Of a DNA stretch of 64,000 bases, positions 49,245 to 57,394 are shown piece by piece. A model generated the notes under the pieces. That model did not search any database. It was not told where the DNA came from and was given only the letters and a program-made list of their open reading frames with translations. The translations under genes were made by a program, and so were the position numbers. Source of the stretch: Verrucomicrobiota bacterium. Its GTDB lineage: Bacteria; Verrucomicrobiota; Verrucomicrobiia; Limisphaerales; JACRJY01. The DNA lies in contig JACRJY010000157.1 in assembly GCA_016235585.1 (NCBI GenBank), forward strand, positions 31,398-95,397, in the 5' to 3' direction. Within the stretch, counting starts at the first letter, position 1. Each line of letters starts with the position of its first letter.

Positions 49245-52200
49245 ATTCTTATCTTTTGAATCCTACTAATTCCGTCTCCGATATGCGCACTCTCGATTCA
49301 TCTCGTTGGCCTAGATTTCTCGACCTCTACTCCGCTGAATTGGGCCAATGGTGCCGAGATCTCGAATCATCTTCGGACACCATTTTGGCCATTGCCCGGA
49401 AAGGCCCTCGTCTTGTCGAACTGCTAGTGCATCTAAAAATGCTGCAACCGAGCGTTTTAGAGCGCATCATTACGGAGCATTCGCTCCCATGTGTTAAGGA
49501 CTTGGATGCACAACTGACAGTCGCAGATGATATTCTCACTTACGGGTCTACTTTCCATCGAATTTGTCACTTGTCAGAGGAGTTTGCTAAAGAACATGGA
49601 AAAAGAACTGTGATCTCCGGGTTGCCCTTTGCTGTCTGTGAAACAGTTCCGAATGATTTTCGCGTGAAGCTTAACAAGCACTTTTTGGAATTGCCCTACA
49701 ATCAAGTCTGCTCCTTTGTTCACGCAGAGATGGACGCCTTCAAACTGCTCGGAAAACCCAATGAAATTGAAAACCCGACTTTATCTGCCGAGGGAGATTT
49801 CTCTGATATTGCTCGTGTTGAATACACGATTTCAGCCATAGCAAGAAAGATGAAAGGAGTGGTTGCTCAATTGCATCAACCAGTCTTTTTTCCAAGCCAA
49901 ACAAGCATGGCTTACAGTTGGCTAATCGCTCTGGATGCTGACGATCAAATGTCAACGCAATATGCCCCTGAATTCCGCGCCATCCGCGTCTTTCGAGCGG
50001 TAGCGGGCGACCGTTTGACCTTCGTTGCAATCCGTCACTGTGCACTTGATGCACGATCGTCTGATGAATTTATGCAGTGTCTTCCGTCAACATTGCAAAA
50101 TCTTTGGCAACTTCCACATGCGCATCGCAAGTTCCAATCCGAGCACACAGAATTGGCCGCAGGTCGCAACAGATCAATGTGGGCTAATTATCTCAAAAAA
50201 GTGTTAATGTTATCCGAATGCCAAGAGATAATTCGCACAACCATTGAGGGAATATTCGGATCGCGCCGGTTTTTCCTTCCGTCCGTCTTTGACATTCAAC
50301 TTCTTCTTGGCAAGGAATTTGCAAGACCTGCTTCCGAAGCTATCAGTAATTTCTTTGGAGAGCCATCGGCAAACCGGCAGTTGAATTCTAAAATTCCAAA
50401 TGTAATGCCATGTTCGGAAAGGTTGTTTGATGAGATATACCCTAAAAAATATGAAATGCAATATAGGGTTCGCTTCGGTCAACTCGTCTCAAAGGCTCGA
50501 AATCCGCGCGAGGTGCTCCAAGCAATATTTCACGCGCAGCATCTTGAAATCGATATTCCATCGAGAACCCTAGAGGATTCTGTTCATAAGCGTTTGGAAT
50601 TTGGCATCCGCTTTCCACAATTGGAAAAAATTGTCCGAGAGCAATTTCCACTAACACCTCAAAGTGAAATTTTAACCGAACTCGCACGATTGATTGATGA
50701 TGGAGTTGTAGTGCCTAGGCACGCCAACTTTTCGAGAGATGATGTGCCAATATGGACGCGCGTCTATCGAGTTGGAGAAGGGATGACGCCGCGTCGTGAA
50801 CAAGCGATTCTACTTTTATATTCGAAACTTAAAAAGTCCATTTCAGAGCAATCGCCAGCGGCATCTGATTTAGGTATTCCAGCGACGCTTTTTGAAAAAT
50901 TTTGCGCCCTAATTTTAGATGTTTGCAAAGAATATCCAGACTTCCGAGAATTGCAAAAAATCGACACTAAAAAAGGGTTTTGCCTTTACGGAGCGCGTCA
51001 AATTTTAGTGATTGGCCAACGAAGCGAGTATCTGACTGACTGGGCGATTCACAAGGATTTGCTTTGCCCTACGGTCACCGGATACCAAGAAGAGGTTTCC
51101 CAAGGTTATATGCTAGCAGACGACATAATGGCTCGTTATCCGGAGAGCGAAATACCTTGGGACAGACTTGTCCAACGTCGCGTCAGAGACGCATCTGAAT
51201 TTGCCGCGCTATTGCACACGACCCCACAACTCAAGACAAATGCATTCGTTACGATTACAACCGTTGCAACGGACAAGGAACTTGCTTTGGCCATCGAAGC
51301 AGAGCTGCAATTATGGCTCTTTCATCCAAAACATTCAATTTTCCAAGCTACAAGATCAATTCTTGATTATGCTCGTCAGAAGCACACATACAAAACTGAC
51401 AACGCTGTAAATGCTGTCCTTGTCAAAGCTTCAAATTTCCCCGCCCAGGCCAAAACCAAAATGGAATTGGCAGGTGCACGGTTAGAAATGTTTGAGAAAA
51501 TTAACCTCGCCGTCCAATCCTCAAAAAACAATTCGATTATTGATATTTGGGACGACGTGTATAAGGCAATTACAAGTCGTTCACGATTGGAGCCGGCTCT
51601 TTCTGGACATGAATCAATAAGGAGCTGTCTTAACATTGCACAGACAAGCTCAAGCCTGCTTCGGGACTTGTTGTCGTTATCCGGGTTCAAGCCGAAAATA
51701 TCGAGCGGGCGGCCTCCGAAACCGTTGGTTGATTCTTTAACTGCAGTGTTAGGCAGAATCGAGAACGCTGAATTGGCTGCGAAAAGCTTTTTTTTAGGAG
51801 AAACCAACCGAAAGAATGTAAAACAAGAAATTGATAAATTGCGCCTCTTACCCGATCTAAATAATTTCACCACCGCCGCCGGTCCAATTTGTTCTTTGAT
51901 CAATGATATTGCTTTTCGATGTGAAGAAGTGCTTCGCACTTTTGGAAGTGAATCAGTGTGCGAGTCACCCGAAATGTTGCCGCCACCAAAATTTATACTG
52001 TTATGGGATGTTCGCGGTTCTTCCGGCATTACTGATTCAGCAGAACTGCACCCGTATGTGATAAATGCCAATAATAGAATTAAAGAGACGTTGGGTAGCC
52101 GAATTCGTAACTTCAACGTGTTAAGTCTGGATGACGGTAATGGCCTAATTTGCGATGACTTTTCTGACGCCATCACCGCATATGACATTCTTTGTAAAGC

Positions 52201-52597
52201 CCTCGGTGATAATAAAATCACTGTTCGCGCCGGGTGTTCAGTAAACCTTGAGGGTAGCCTTCTTTATTATTCCAAGTCACATCGCCTTGGCGGAAAGGCT
52301 TATGAAACTGCTGCAAGGACACGAGATTTTTTTGACGAGCTGCGAAAGGACAACAACCGATGGTCTGGGGAAGAAGTTTCAGAACCTAGCAAGGATGAGA
52401 ATTTTTTGATAATTCATGAATTTGCGAAGCGCTATGCTCAAGAGCGCGGCCAGTGGAATCAACTGACCGACAGATACGCCGTTCGCGATCTGAACGGGAA
52501 GTATCGTCCGAGACTGGCTAATGCTCTCTTTGTCGAACTTGCTCTCGCAATGCCACGTCAACCTCAAATCGCCTTGCAATTCGAAGCTAAATCGTAG
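49241..52597 (+). CDS. Large AT-rich accessory protein with C-terminal class III nucleotide cyclase-like domain
   Basis: 1118 residues from TTG 49241, or 1104 from ATG 49283. Base composition is visibly AT-richer than all neighbours, indicating transfer. Residues about 965-1080 resemble a class III adenylate/guanylate cyclase: FILLWDVRGSSGITD (first metal Asp in D-x-x-G-S-S), FNVLSLDDGNGLIC (second metal Asp, in place of GDG), ITVRAGCSVNLEGSLLYY, and LGGKAYETAARTRDFF (the AAR Arg kept, but Glu where the Asn usually sits). The first 950 residues are helical, match nothing I know, and include a possible winged-helix-like stretch (SEILTELARLIDDGVVVPRHANF). The neighbouring TA modules place it in an accessory island; a signalling or defence role is a hypothesis. 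Confidence 0.75.
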   Translation: MDSYLLNPTNSVSDMRTLDSSRWPRFLDLYSAELGQWCRDLESSSDTILAIARKGPRLVELLVHLKMLQPSVLERIITEHSLPCVKDLDAQLTVADDILTYGSTFHRICHLSEEFAKEHGKRTVISGLPFAVCETVPNDFRVKLNKHFLELPYNQVCSFVHAEMDAFKLLGKPNEIENPTLSAEGDFSDIARVEYTISAIARKMKGVVAQLHQPVFFPSQTSMAYSWLIALDADDQMSTQYAPEFRAIRVFRAVAGDRLTFVAIRHCALDARSSDEFMQCLPSTLQNLWQLPHAHRKFQSEHTELAAGRNRSMWANYLKKVLMLSECQEIIRTTIEGIFGSRRFFLPSVFDIQLLLGKEFARPASEAISNFFGEPSANRQLNSKIPNVMPCSERLFDEIYPKKYEMQYRVRFGQLVSKARNPREVLQAIFHAQHLEIDIPSRTLEDSVHKRLEFGIRFPQLEKIVREQFPLTPQSEILTELARLIDDGVVVPRHANFSRDDVPIWTRVYRVGEGMTPRREQAILLLYSKLKKSISEQSPAASDLGIPATLFEKFCALILDVCKEYPDFRELQKIDTKKGFCLYGARQILVIGQRSEYLTDWAIHKDLLCPTVTGYQEEVSQGYMLADDIMARYPESEIPWDRLVQRRVRDASEFAALLHTTPQLKTNAFVTITTVATDKELALAIEAELQLWLFHPKHSIFQATRSILDYARQKHTYKTDNAVNAVLVKASNFPAQAKTKMELAGARLEMFEKINLAVQSSKNNSIIDIWDDVYKAITSRSRLEPALSGHESIRSCLNIAQTSSSLLRDLLSLSGFKPKISSGRPPKPLVDSLTAVLGRIENAELAAKSFFLGETNRKNVKQEIDKLRLLPDLNNFTTAAGPICSLINDIAFRCEEVLRTFGSESVCESPEMLPPPKFILLWDVRGSSGITDSAELHPYVINANNRIKETLGSRIRNFNVLSLDDGNGLICDDFSDAITAYDILCKALGDNKITVRAGCSVNLEGSLLYYSKSHRLGGKAYETAARTRDFFDELRKDNNRWSGEEVSEPSKDENFLIIHEFAKRYAQERGQWNQLTDRYAVRDLNGKYRPRLANALFVELALAMPRQPQIALQFEAKS

Positions 52598-52623
52598 CTC
52601 TCGATATTTGTCCTCCGCCTCCC

Positions 52624-52931
52624 GTTATGAAACCCGCCGCATGAAATCCGCCTGACTCGACATCTCCATCCCCGTCCATACCGGCATGGTTCACTGGCCG
52701 GAGTAGCATCACCAAGGCCCGCGCGCGTTTTCCCTTCCGTCTGTCGCGCTTCCCGGCGAAACTGCCCGCGTTTATGCAGCAATATCTCGACCTCCTCCGG
52801 CTCGTCTTGGACCAGGGCAATATCTCGACCTCCTCCGGCTCGTCTTGGACCAGGGCAAGTTCAAGGCCGACCGCACCGGCACGGGCACCTACTCGCTCTT
52901 CGGCGCGCAGGTGCGCTTCGACCTCCGCGCC
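52624..52931 (+). pseudogene. thyA: Truncated 5' copy of thyA with its upstream region
   Basis: Bases 52624-52773 match the region upstream of the intact thyA (54047-54195), and 52774-52931 match its first 40 or so codons ([13 protein letters not shown], then [18 protein letters not shown]). A 38-bp segment (52779-52816) is duplicated in tandem (52817-52854), which shifts the frame. Homology stops at 52931 within the RAGFPLL region, immediately where the RelE-type gene ends. It is a dead fragment. Confidence 0.9.
52779..52854 (+). repeat. 38-bp tandem duplication inside the thyA fragment
   Basis: GCAATATCTCGACCTCCTCC and the rest of the 38-bp unit appear twice, perfectly. 38 is not divisible by 3, so the reading frame is destroyed. 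A perfect repeat implies that it is recent. Confidence 0.95.
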
Positions 52932-52933
52932 AT

Positions 52934-53194
52934 TCAGCCGTCCTTGAGCAGCCGCTCGTATTCGTCATGGGGGCCAATCCAGAACCAATACAGGACGCCG
53001 TCCTGAATCCGCCCCAAGGCGCGATGGCCGCTGGACACGCGGGCCGTCCAGTAGTCGCCTTTCTTCTCGAAGCGGAGCGAGGGGTGGCGGGAATTTTCCA
53101 GCCAGAGCCGGTAAGCCTTGCGCGCCTGCGTCCGCACCCTGGGCGGCAGGGCGTGGTAAGCGGCCCAGAAGTCACTGGTCGTTGAGGACTTCAT
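52934..53194 (-). CDS. RelE/ParE-superfamily toxin
   Basis: 86 residues. Pattern [55 protein letters not shown] ends with [18 protein letters not shown]; the Arg/Lys/His-rich strands and the terminal H-D-E-Y-ERLL are typical of the small RelE/HigB-like ribosome-dependent nucleases that lack a tail. It overlaps the antitoxin upstream by 23 nt. Its stop lies 2 bp from the broken thyA copy. Confidence 0.85.
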   Translation of the reverse strand: MKSSTTSDFWAAYHALPPRVRTQARKAYRLWLENSRHPSLRFEKKGDYWTARVSSGHRALGRIQDGVLYWFWIGPHDEYERLLKDG

Positions 53195-53393
53195 CGAGGG
53201 GCTTCACCCGTCCGGCGGCGATGTCGGCCTGGGCCTTGCGCCACAGCTTGTCCAGCCGCCCGGCGGCAACGTCCGCGTCCATCTGCTTGTCCCACTTGTC
53301 GTCGAGGTAGTCTTGCAGCCAGCCCGCGATTTCCCAGGCCTCTTTTTCGGGAAGCTGGCGCAGGGCCGATTCGATTTCAGTCACGGTGCTCAT
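53172..53393 (-). CDS. Antitoxin of the RelE-type module
   Basis: 73 residues from ATG 53393: MSTVTEIESALRQLPEKEAW, EIAGWLQDYLDDKWDKQMDADVAAGRLD, and a tail [20 protein letters not shown] typical of antitoxins that wrap RelE-type toxins. The N-terminal T-x-IE-x-A-L-x-x-LP pattern resembles protein A of the divergent module at 53507. Typically represses its own promoter in complex with the toxin. Confidence 0.82.
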   Translation of the reverse strand: MSTVTEIESALRQLPEKEAWEIAGWLQDYLDDKWDKQMDADVAAGRLDKLWRKAQADIAAGRVKPLDEVLNDQ

Positions 53394-53506
53394 GGGCGCA
53401 CAGTAGGGGGCCGGGCGCGGTTTGGCAACGCAAACGAAGCACGGATCGAAATGAACGAGCGCCCTTTTCATTTGAACGCCACCTTGTTGTTCAGTAGGTT
53501 TGCCGC

Positions 53507-53749
53507 ATGACAGCGACCACGGTCATTGAAGAAATCAAGCACCTGCCGCCCGGCGAACAATCGCGCGTCCTCCGCTTCGCGTGTGACCTCGCGCGTGAAC
53601 GGCAGTTGTCGGGCAGTCCCGCCCCGCTCACGCCCGAGGAACTGGGCGAACTGACCCGGCGGATGGTTGAGACCAAAGACCCCGCCGAGGCCGCTGGCTT
53701 GCAGGCGGATATCATGCGCGGGTTTTACGGTTCCGCTGCGCATGCCTAA
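53507..53749 (+). CDS. Candidate antitoxin-like small protein A (copy 2)
   Basis: 80 residues: MTATTVIEEIKHLPPGEQSR, then VLRFACDLARERQL and an extra SGSPAPLTPEELGELTRRM compared with copy 1, and ending DIMRGFYGSAAHA. Homologous to the 73-residue protein at 21621. It is divergent from the RelE-type antitoxin with a 113-bp shared upstream region. It overlaps the next gene by the same 8 nt (ATGCCTAA). Confidence 0.75.
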   Translation: MTATTVIEEIKHLPPGEQSRVLRFACDLARERQLSGSPAPLTPEELGELTRRMVETKDPAEAAGLQADIMRGFYGSAAHA

Positions 53750-53987
53750 AATCCGCCGCGCCAAGCTGCCTCCTGCCTTGCTGGCCCACCTGTTGATGCG
53801 GATGCGCGAACGGAACATCGCCCACGAACAAGTCGTTCTTCTCACCCGCTGGCTCGACACCCAGCCCGAAGTGCCGGACGGCAGATGGTTCAAAAAATTC
53901 TCCGGCCTGACCGTCTGCGGCGAAGGCGAACTCATCAAAACCTTTTTGCAGCCCGGCCAGGCCGCCACGGGTGAGGAGTTGCATTGA
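53742..53987 (+). CDS. Small protein B, partner of A (copy 2)
   Basis: 81 residues: MPKIRRAKLPPALLAHLLMR, then EQVVLLTRWLDTQPEVPDGR, WFKKFSGLTVCGEGELIKTF and LQPGQAATGEELH. About half identical to copy 1 by eye with perfect conservation of PPALLAHLL and CGEGELIKTFL. This copy sits in the TA island between the dead 5' thyA fragment and the intact thyA. Confidence 0.75.
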   Translation: MPKIRRAKLPPALLAHLLMRMRERNIAHEQVVLLTRWLDTQPEVPDGRWFKKFSGLTVCGEGELIKTFLQPGQAATGEELH

Positions 53988-54195
53988 GCCGGACATGGCC
54001 AAGGTAATTTCCAAAGTTGAACGGCGCTGAATTATTTTCCCCTTCGCGTTATGAAACCCGCCGCATGAAATCCGCCTGACTCGACATCACCATCCCCGTT
54101 CACACCGGCATGGTTCACTGGCCGAGGTAGCCGCTTCAAGCCCGGCGCGTTTTCCCTTTCGTCCGGGGCGCTTCCCGGCAAAACTGCCCGCGTTT

Positions 54196-54990
54196 ATGCA
54201 GCAATATCTCGACCTCCTCCGGCTCGTCTTGGACAAGGGCAAGTTCAAGGCCGACCGCACCGGCACCGGCACTTACTCGCTTTTCGGCGCGCAGACGCGC
54301 TTCGACCTGCGCGCCGGCTTTCCGCTGCTGACCACGAAAAAACTGCACACGAAGTCCATCATCTACGAGCTGCTCTGGTTTCTGCGCGGCGACACGAACG
54401 TCAAGTATCTCAACGAGCACGGCGTCACCATCTGGAACGAGTGGGCGGACAAGGACGGCAGCCTCGGCCGCGTCTATGGCGCGCAATGGTGCGACTGGCG
54501 CACGACCGATGGCCGCAGCCTCCACCAGATTGACCAGGTCATCGCGCAGATTCAGAAAAATCCCGACAGCCGCCGGCACATCGTCAGCGCATGGAACGTC
54601 GGCGAGCTGGATCAGATGGCGCTCGCGCCGTGCCACACGCTGTTCCAGTTTTACGTGCGCGACGGCGAGCTTTCCTGCCAGCTCTACCAGCGCAGCGCGG
54701 ACCTCTTCCTCGGCGTGCCGTTCAACATCGCCAGCTACGCGCTGCTCACGCGGATGGTTGCGCAGGTCACGGGGCTGAAAGCGGGCGACTTCGTCCACAC
54801 CTTTGGCGACCTGCACCTCTACGCGAATCATCTCGAACAGACCAAACTCCAGCTCACCCGCGAACCGCGCCCGCTGCCGGTGCTGAAGCTCAACCCGGCG
54901 GTGAAAAACATCCACGACTTCAAGTTCGAGGATTTCGAGTTGACCGGCTACGACCCGCATCCGGGCATCAAGGCGCCGATTGCGGTGTAG
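54196..54990 (+). CDS. thyA: Thymidylate synthase
   Basis: 264 residues, the same length as E. coli ThyA. Motifs: [34 protein letters not shown], catalytic Cys146 in [37 protein letters not shown], and the C-terminal [14 protein letters not shown]. Converts dUMP to dTMP with methylene-tetrahydrofolate. The gene appears complete and functional. Its 5' region and its 3' end are each duplicated nearby (52624-52931 and 55863-55970). Confidence 0.97.
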   Translation: MQQYLDLLRLVLDKGKFKADRTGTGTYSLFGAQTRFDLRAGFPLLTTKKLHTKSIIYELLWFLRGDTNVKYLNEHGVTIWNEWADKDGSLGRVYGAQWCDWRTTDGRSLHQIDQVIAQIQKNPDSRRHIVSAWNVGELDQMALAPCHTLFQFYVRDGELSCQLYQRSADLFLGVPFNIASYALLTRMVAQVTGLKAGDFVHTFGDLHLYANHLEQTKLQLTREPRPLPVLKLNPAVKNIHDFKFEDFELTGYDPHPGIKAPIAV

Positions 54991-55004
54991 CCGGCAAGGC
55001 GGTT

Positions 55005-55322
55005 ATGAAACAATCAATCGTCAGAATCGCTGCGGCTGTTTACGTGATAGGGTTTATCGCTTCAACAATGACGTTATGTATACCACCCGCGTGTCTGCCG
55101 CTTTTCATCGGTCTTGGGGTAATTGCACTAATTCCTTTGGCATTCGGTTCACGTGGCTATCGGATATTCGGTGCTTGTGCATTGGCGCTGGCAGTTGTTG
55201 CAGCAGTCGAAGAGTATCGCGCTGGTAAAGAATGGGAGGAGCGCTTTCGGTCGCTGCGTGAGAAATTAAGAACTGGCGGGCAGACTAATAATCCTTCAGC
55301 GACCGCCAAGCCGGGGAAATGA
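55005..55322 (+). CDS. Small membrane protein
   Basis: 105 residues (ATG 55005): a TM helix (IVRIAAAVYVIGFIASTMTLCI), a second (LPLFIGLGVIALIPLAFG), a third (IFGACALALAVVAAVEEY), then a charged tail (EEYRAGKEWEERFRSLREKL). AT-richer than its neighbours. It lies 14 bp after thyA. Function unknown. Confidence 0.6.
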   Translation: MKQSIVRIAAAVYVIGFIASTMTLCIPPACLPLFIGLGVIALIPLAFGSRGYRIFGACALALAVVAAVEEYRAGKEWEERFRSLREKLRTGGQTNNPSATAKPGK

Positions 55323-55362
55323 ATTTGCCATCAAAGCCAACTGACAGCATAGTTCCGCAGTT

Positions 55363-55569
55363 ATGAGCGACCGCCAGCTTGTCCTCGAAACGGTGCAAAA
55401 GATGCCAGCCAAGGCGTCATTGGGGGAGATTCTCGATGAACTGGCCTTGCTGGCCTCGGTGAACCGCGGACTGGCCGAGGCGGAACGCGGCCAGGGCGTG
55501 CCGCAGGAACAAGTGGTGAAACGCTTTCGCACATGGATTTCAAAATCCTCTGGACGCCGGAAGCAATAG
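55363..55569 (+). CDS. Antitoxin of a ParE-type module
   Basis: 68 residues: MSDRQLVLETVQKMPAKASLGEILDELALLASVNRGLAEAERGQGVPQEQVVKRF. The pattern matches small antitoxins paired with RelE/ParE-type toxins (helical N-terminus, E-x-G-xG-V-P-x-E-x-V hinge). It overlaps the toxin by 37 nt in another frame. Confidence 0.82.
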   Translation: MSDRQLVLETVQKMPAKASLGEILDELALLASVNRGLAEAERGQGVPQEQVVKRFRTWISKSSGRRKQ

Positions 55570-55847
55570 CGCGGCTGGAAGAACTCGCCGGCTACATCGC
55601 GCAGGACAATCCCGCCGCCGCCGCGCGGATGGGGGCGGCGATTTTCGAGAAGGTGCAACTGCTCTCCGCATTTCCCGAACTGGGCCGGGTTTTCCGCAAG
55701 CTGAACCGCCCGGATGTGCGGGAAATTCCCGTCCGACCTTACCGGGTCATCTACCAAGTTCGGTCGCGGAAGAAAACCATCAGCATCCTCACCGTCTGGC
55801 ACGGCGCGCGGCAGGAGCCGGAGATTATTCTGCATGAGGCCGGGTGA
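55533..55847 (+). CDS. RelE/ParE-family toxin
   Basis: 104 residues: MDFKILWTPEAIARLEELAGYIAQDNPAAAARM, then FPELGRVF, VREIPVRPYRVIYQVRSRKKTISILTVWHGAR. This is the canonical ParE/RelE order with the conserved R-x-x-P-x-x-P-Y-R-V-I-Y segment and the final VWHGAR. Inhibits gyrase (ParE) or cleaves mRNA (RelE); sequence alone does not decide. Confidence 0.9.
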   Translation: MDFKILWTPEAIARLEELAGYIAQDNPAAAARMGAAIFEKVQLLSAFPELGRVFRKLNRPDVREIPVRPYRVIYQVRSRKKTISILTVWHGARQEPEIILHEAG

Positions 55848-55862
55848 TGCGTTGGCCGAACG

Positions 55863-55970
55863 CTGAAGCTCAACCCGGCGGTGAAGAACATCCACGACTT
55901 CCAGTTCGAGGATTTCACATTGGAAGGCTACGACCCGCATCCGGGCATCAAGGCGCCGATTGCGGTGTGA
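55863..55970 (+). pseudogene. thyA: 3' fragment of a second thyA
   Basis: Encodes [35 protein letters not shown] and TGA. Corresponds to the last 35 codons of intact thyA (54884-54990) but differs ([11 protein letters not shown] against [11 protein letters not shown]), so it is a diverged copy. It is preceded directly by the ParE gene and is not preceded by any thyA body or start. Confidence 0.93.
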
Positions 55971-55986
55971 TTGGAAGTGTCCTCGG

Positions 55987-56994
55987 TTACTTCAACACCT
56001 TGTCCAGCTCGCCGAAGTAGCCGGTGTAGAAGGAGAAGATGTTTTTCACCACGACGAGGACGATGGCGAAATAGATGACCTTGGGCAGCCACGCGGAGAA
56101 GGCGCGCAGCCTGGCCGTGCCGTCCTCGGAGTAGTGCGCGTGCAGGCGCAGGAGCGTCTCGTCCAGCTTGCCCGCCTGCTCGCCGGTGCGGTAGAGGCTG
56201 GCGAAAAGCTCGGGGAACAGCGGCTGGTTGACGAGTATCTGCCCCGGCGTGTCGCCGCGCGCGAGCCGGGCCGTCCAGTCCGCCACGGCGGCGCGCAGCG
56301 CGGGCGAGCCGCTGGCCTCGGCGGCGAGCGGCCAGGCGTTGAGGATGGGCACGCCGGCGTTGAGCAGCGCCTCCAGCGCCGCCGCGAGGCGCGCGAGCGC
56401 GAGGTGGTGCCGCGCCTTGCCGAGCAGCGGAACCCAGCGGCTGACCTTCTCGATTTTCGCGCGCCACGTCTCGCCGTGTTTTCCCTGGCAGGCGTAAATG
56501 ATAAAAATGATTCCGCCGTAGAGCGGGCCGAGCGTGAAAAATTTTTGCAGCACGAACGGCCACGTCTTCCCCTGCCAGACAAAGTCGGAGAGCAGGTTGA
56601 TGGGAAACAGCAGCACGCCGAAGTGCAGCAGGAACGCCGGGTAAAGCATCTGCGAAATCGCCTCGCTGGCAAGCTGGCCGCGCAGGCGATAATAGCCCGC
56701 AAGCAGTTGGAAGCACTGGTCGAGCCGCCCGCTCTGCTCGCCGGCGTCAATGAGCGCCACGTCGAACGCGGGCATCCACGGGCCGAGCTGGCGGAGCGAT
56801 TCGGCGAAGCCGCGACCCTGCTGGAGTTCGGCGAGAAGCTGCGTGAGCGGCGCGCGGAAGGATTTCGCGGGCGGTTGGGCCTGCGCCATCGCCACCGCGC
56901 CCATCAGCGGCACGCCCGCGCGCACCATCTGGCTGAACTGGTGGTAAAGCTCCCCGCGCAGCTTGAGCTGTCCGGGCGTGGGGAGGTTGAACAT
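55987..56994 (-). CDS. Type II secretion system F (GspF/PilC)-like protein
   Basis: 335 residues. Two GspF-type repeats: LYHQFSQMVRAGVPLMGAVAMA and LARLAAALEALLNAGVPILNAW, each followed by helices. TM helices at about 155-175 (GGIIFIIYACQG region) and near 305-325 (IYFAIVLVVVKNIFSFYTGYFG). The conserved GEQSGRLDQCFQ and GEQAGKLDETL occur in both halves. Forms the inner-membrane platform of type II secretion/type IV pili; shorter than typical GspF (about 400) and not accompanied by other gsp/pil genes. Confidence 0.85.
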   Translation of the reverse strand: MFNLPTPGQLKLRGELYHQFSQMVRAGVPLMGAVAMAQAQPPAKSFRAPLTQLLAELQQGRGFAESLRQLGPWMPAFDVALIDAGEQSGRLDQCFQLLAGYYRLRGQLASEAISQMLYPAFLLHFGVLLFPINLLSDFVWQGKTWPFVLQKFFTLGPLYGGIIFIIYACQGKHGETWRAKIEKVSRWVPLLGKARHHLALARLAAALEALLNAGVPILNAWPLAAEASGSPALRAAVADWTARLARGDTPGQILVNQPLFPELFASLYRTGEQAGKLDETLLRLHAHYSEDGTARLRAFSAWLPKVIYFAIVLVVVKNIFSFYTGYFGELDKVLK

Positions 56995-57007
56995 GGCGCA
57001 CCGCCCG

Positions 57008-57340
57008 TCAGGCGGCGGCCTTGTCGAGGCTGGACTTGAGGTCGCGCTTGGAGCGCATCCCGACGATCTGCTCGATCACCTGGCCGTTCTTGAAGAGGAG
57101 CAGCGTCGGAATCGCCGTCACACGGAACTGGCCGGCGAGCGCCTGGTTGTCGTCCACGTTGACCTTGCCGATCTTGGCCTTGCCGGCGTATTCGCCCGCG
57201 AGCTCGTCGAGCACGGGCGCGATCATCTTGCACGGCCCGCACCATTCGGCCCAGAAATCCACGAGCACAGGCTGCGCGGACTGGAGGACTTCGGCGGGGA
57301 AATTGGCTTCGGAGAGGGTGACAATGTTGGCGGCGGCCAT
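57008..57340 (-). CDS. trxA: Thioredoxin
   Basis: 110 residues. Active site VDFWAEWCGPCKMIAPVLDELA with the CGPC pair, cis-Pro in VTAIPTLLLFKNG, and Lys in GKAKIGKVNVDDN. Reduces disulfides in the cytosol. Lies 13 bp downstream of the GspF-like start in the same orientation; the grouping is probably accidental. Confidence 0.96.
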   Translation of the reverse strand: MAAANIVTLSEANFPAEVLQSAQPVLVDFWAEWCGPCKMIAPVLDELAGEYAGKAKIGKVNVDDNQALAGQFRVTAIPTLLLFKNGQVIEQIVGMRSKRDLKSSLDKAAA

Positions 57341-57394
57341 GGGGTCAATCGGATTGAAGGTTCAAAAAATGTTCGGAAAAAACTTCCCCGTGGT

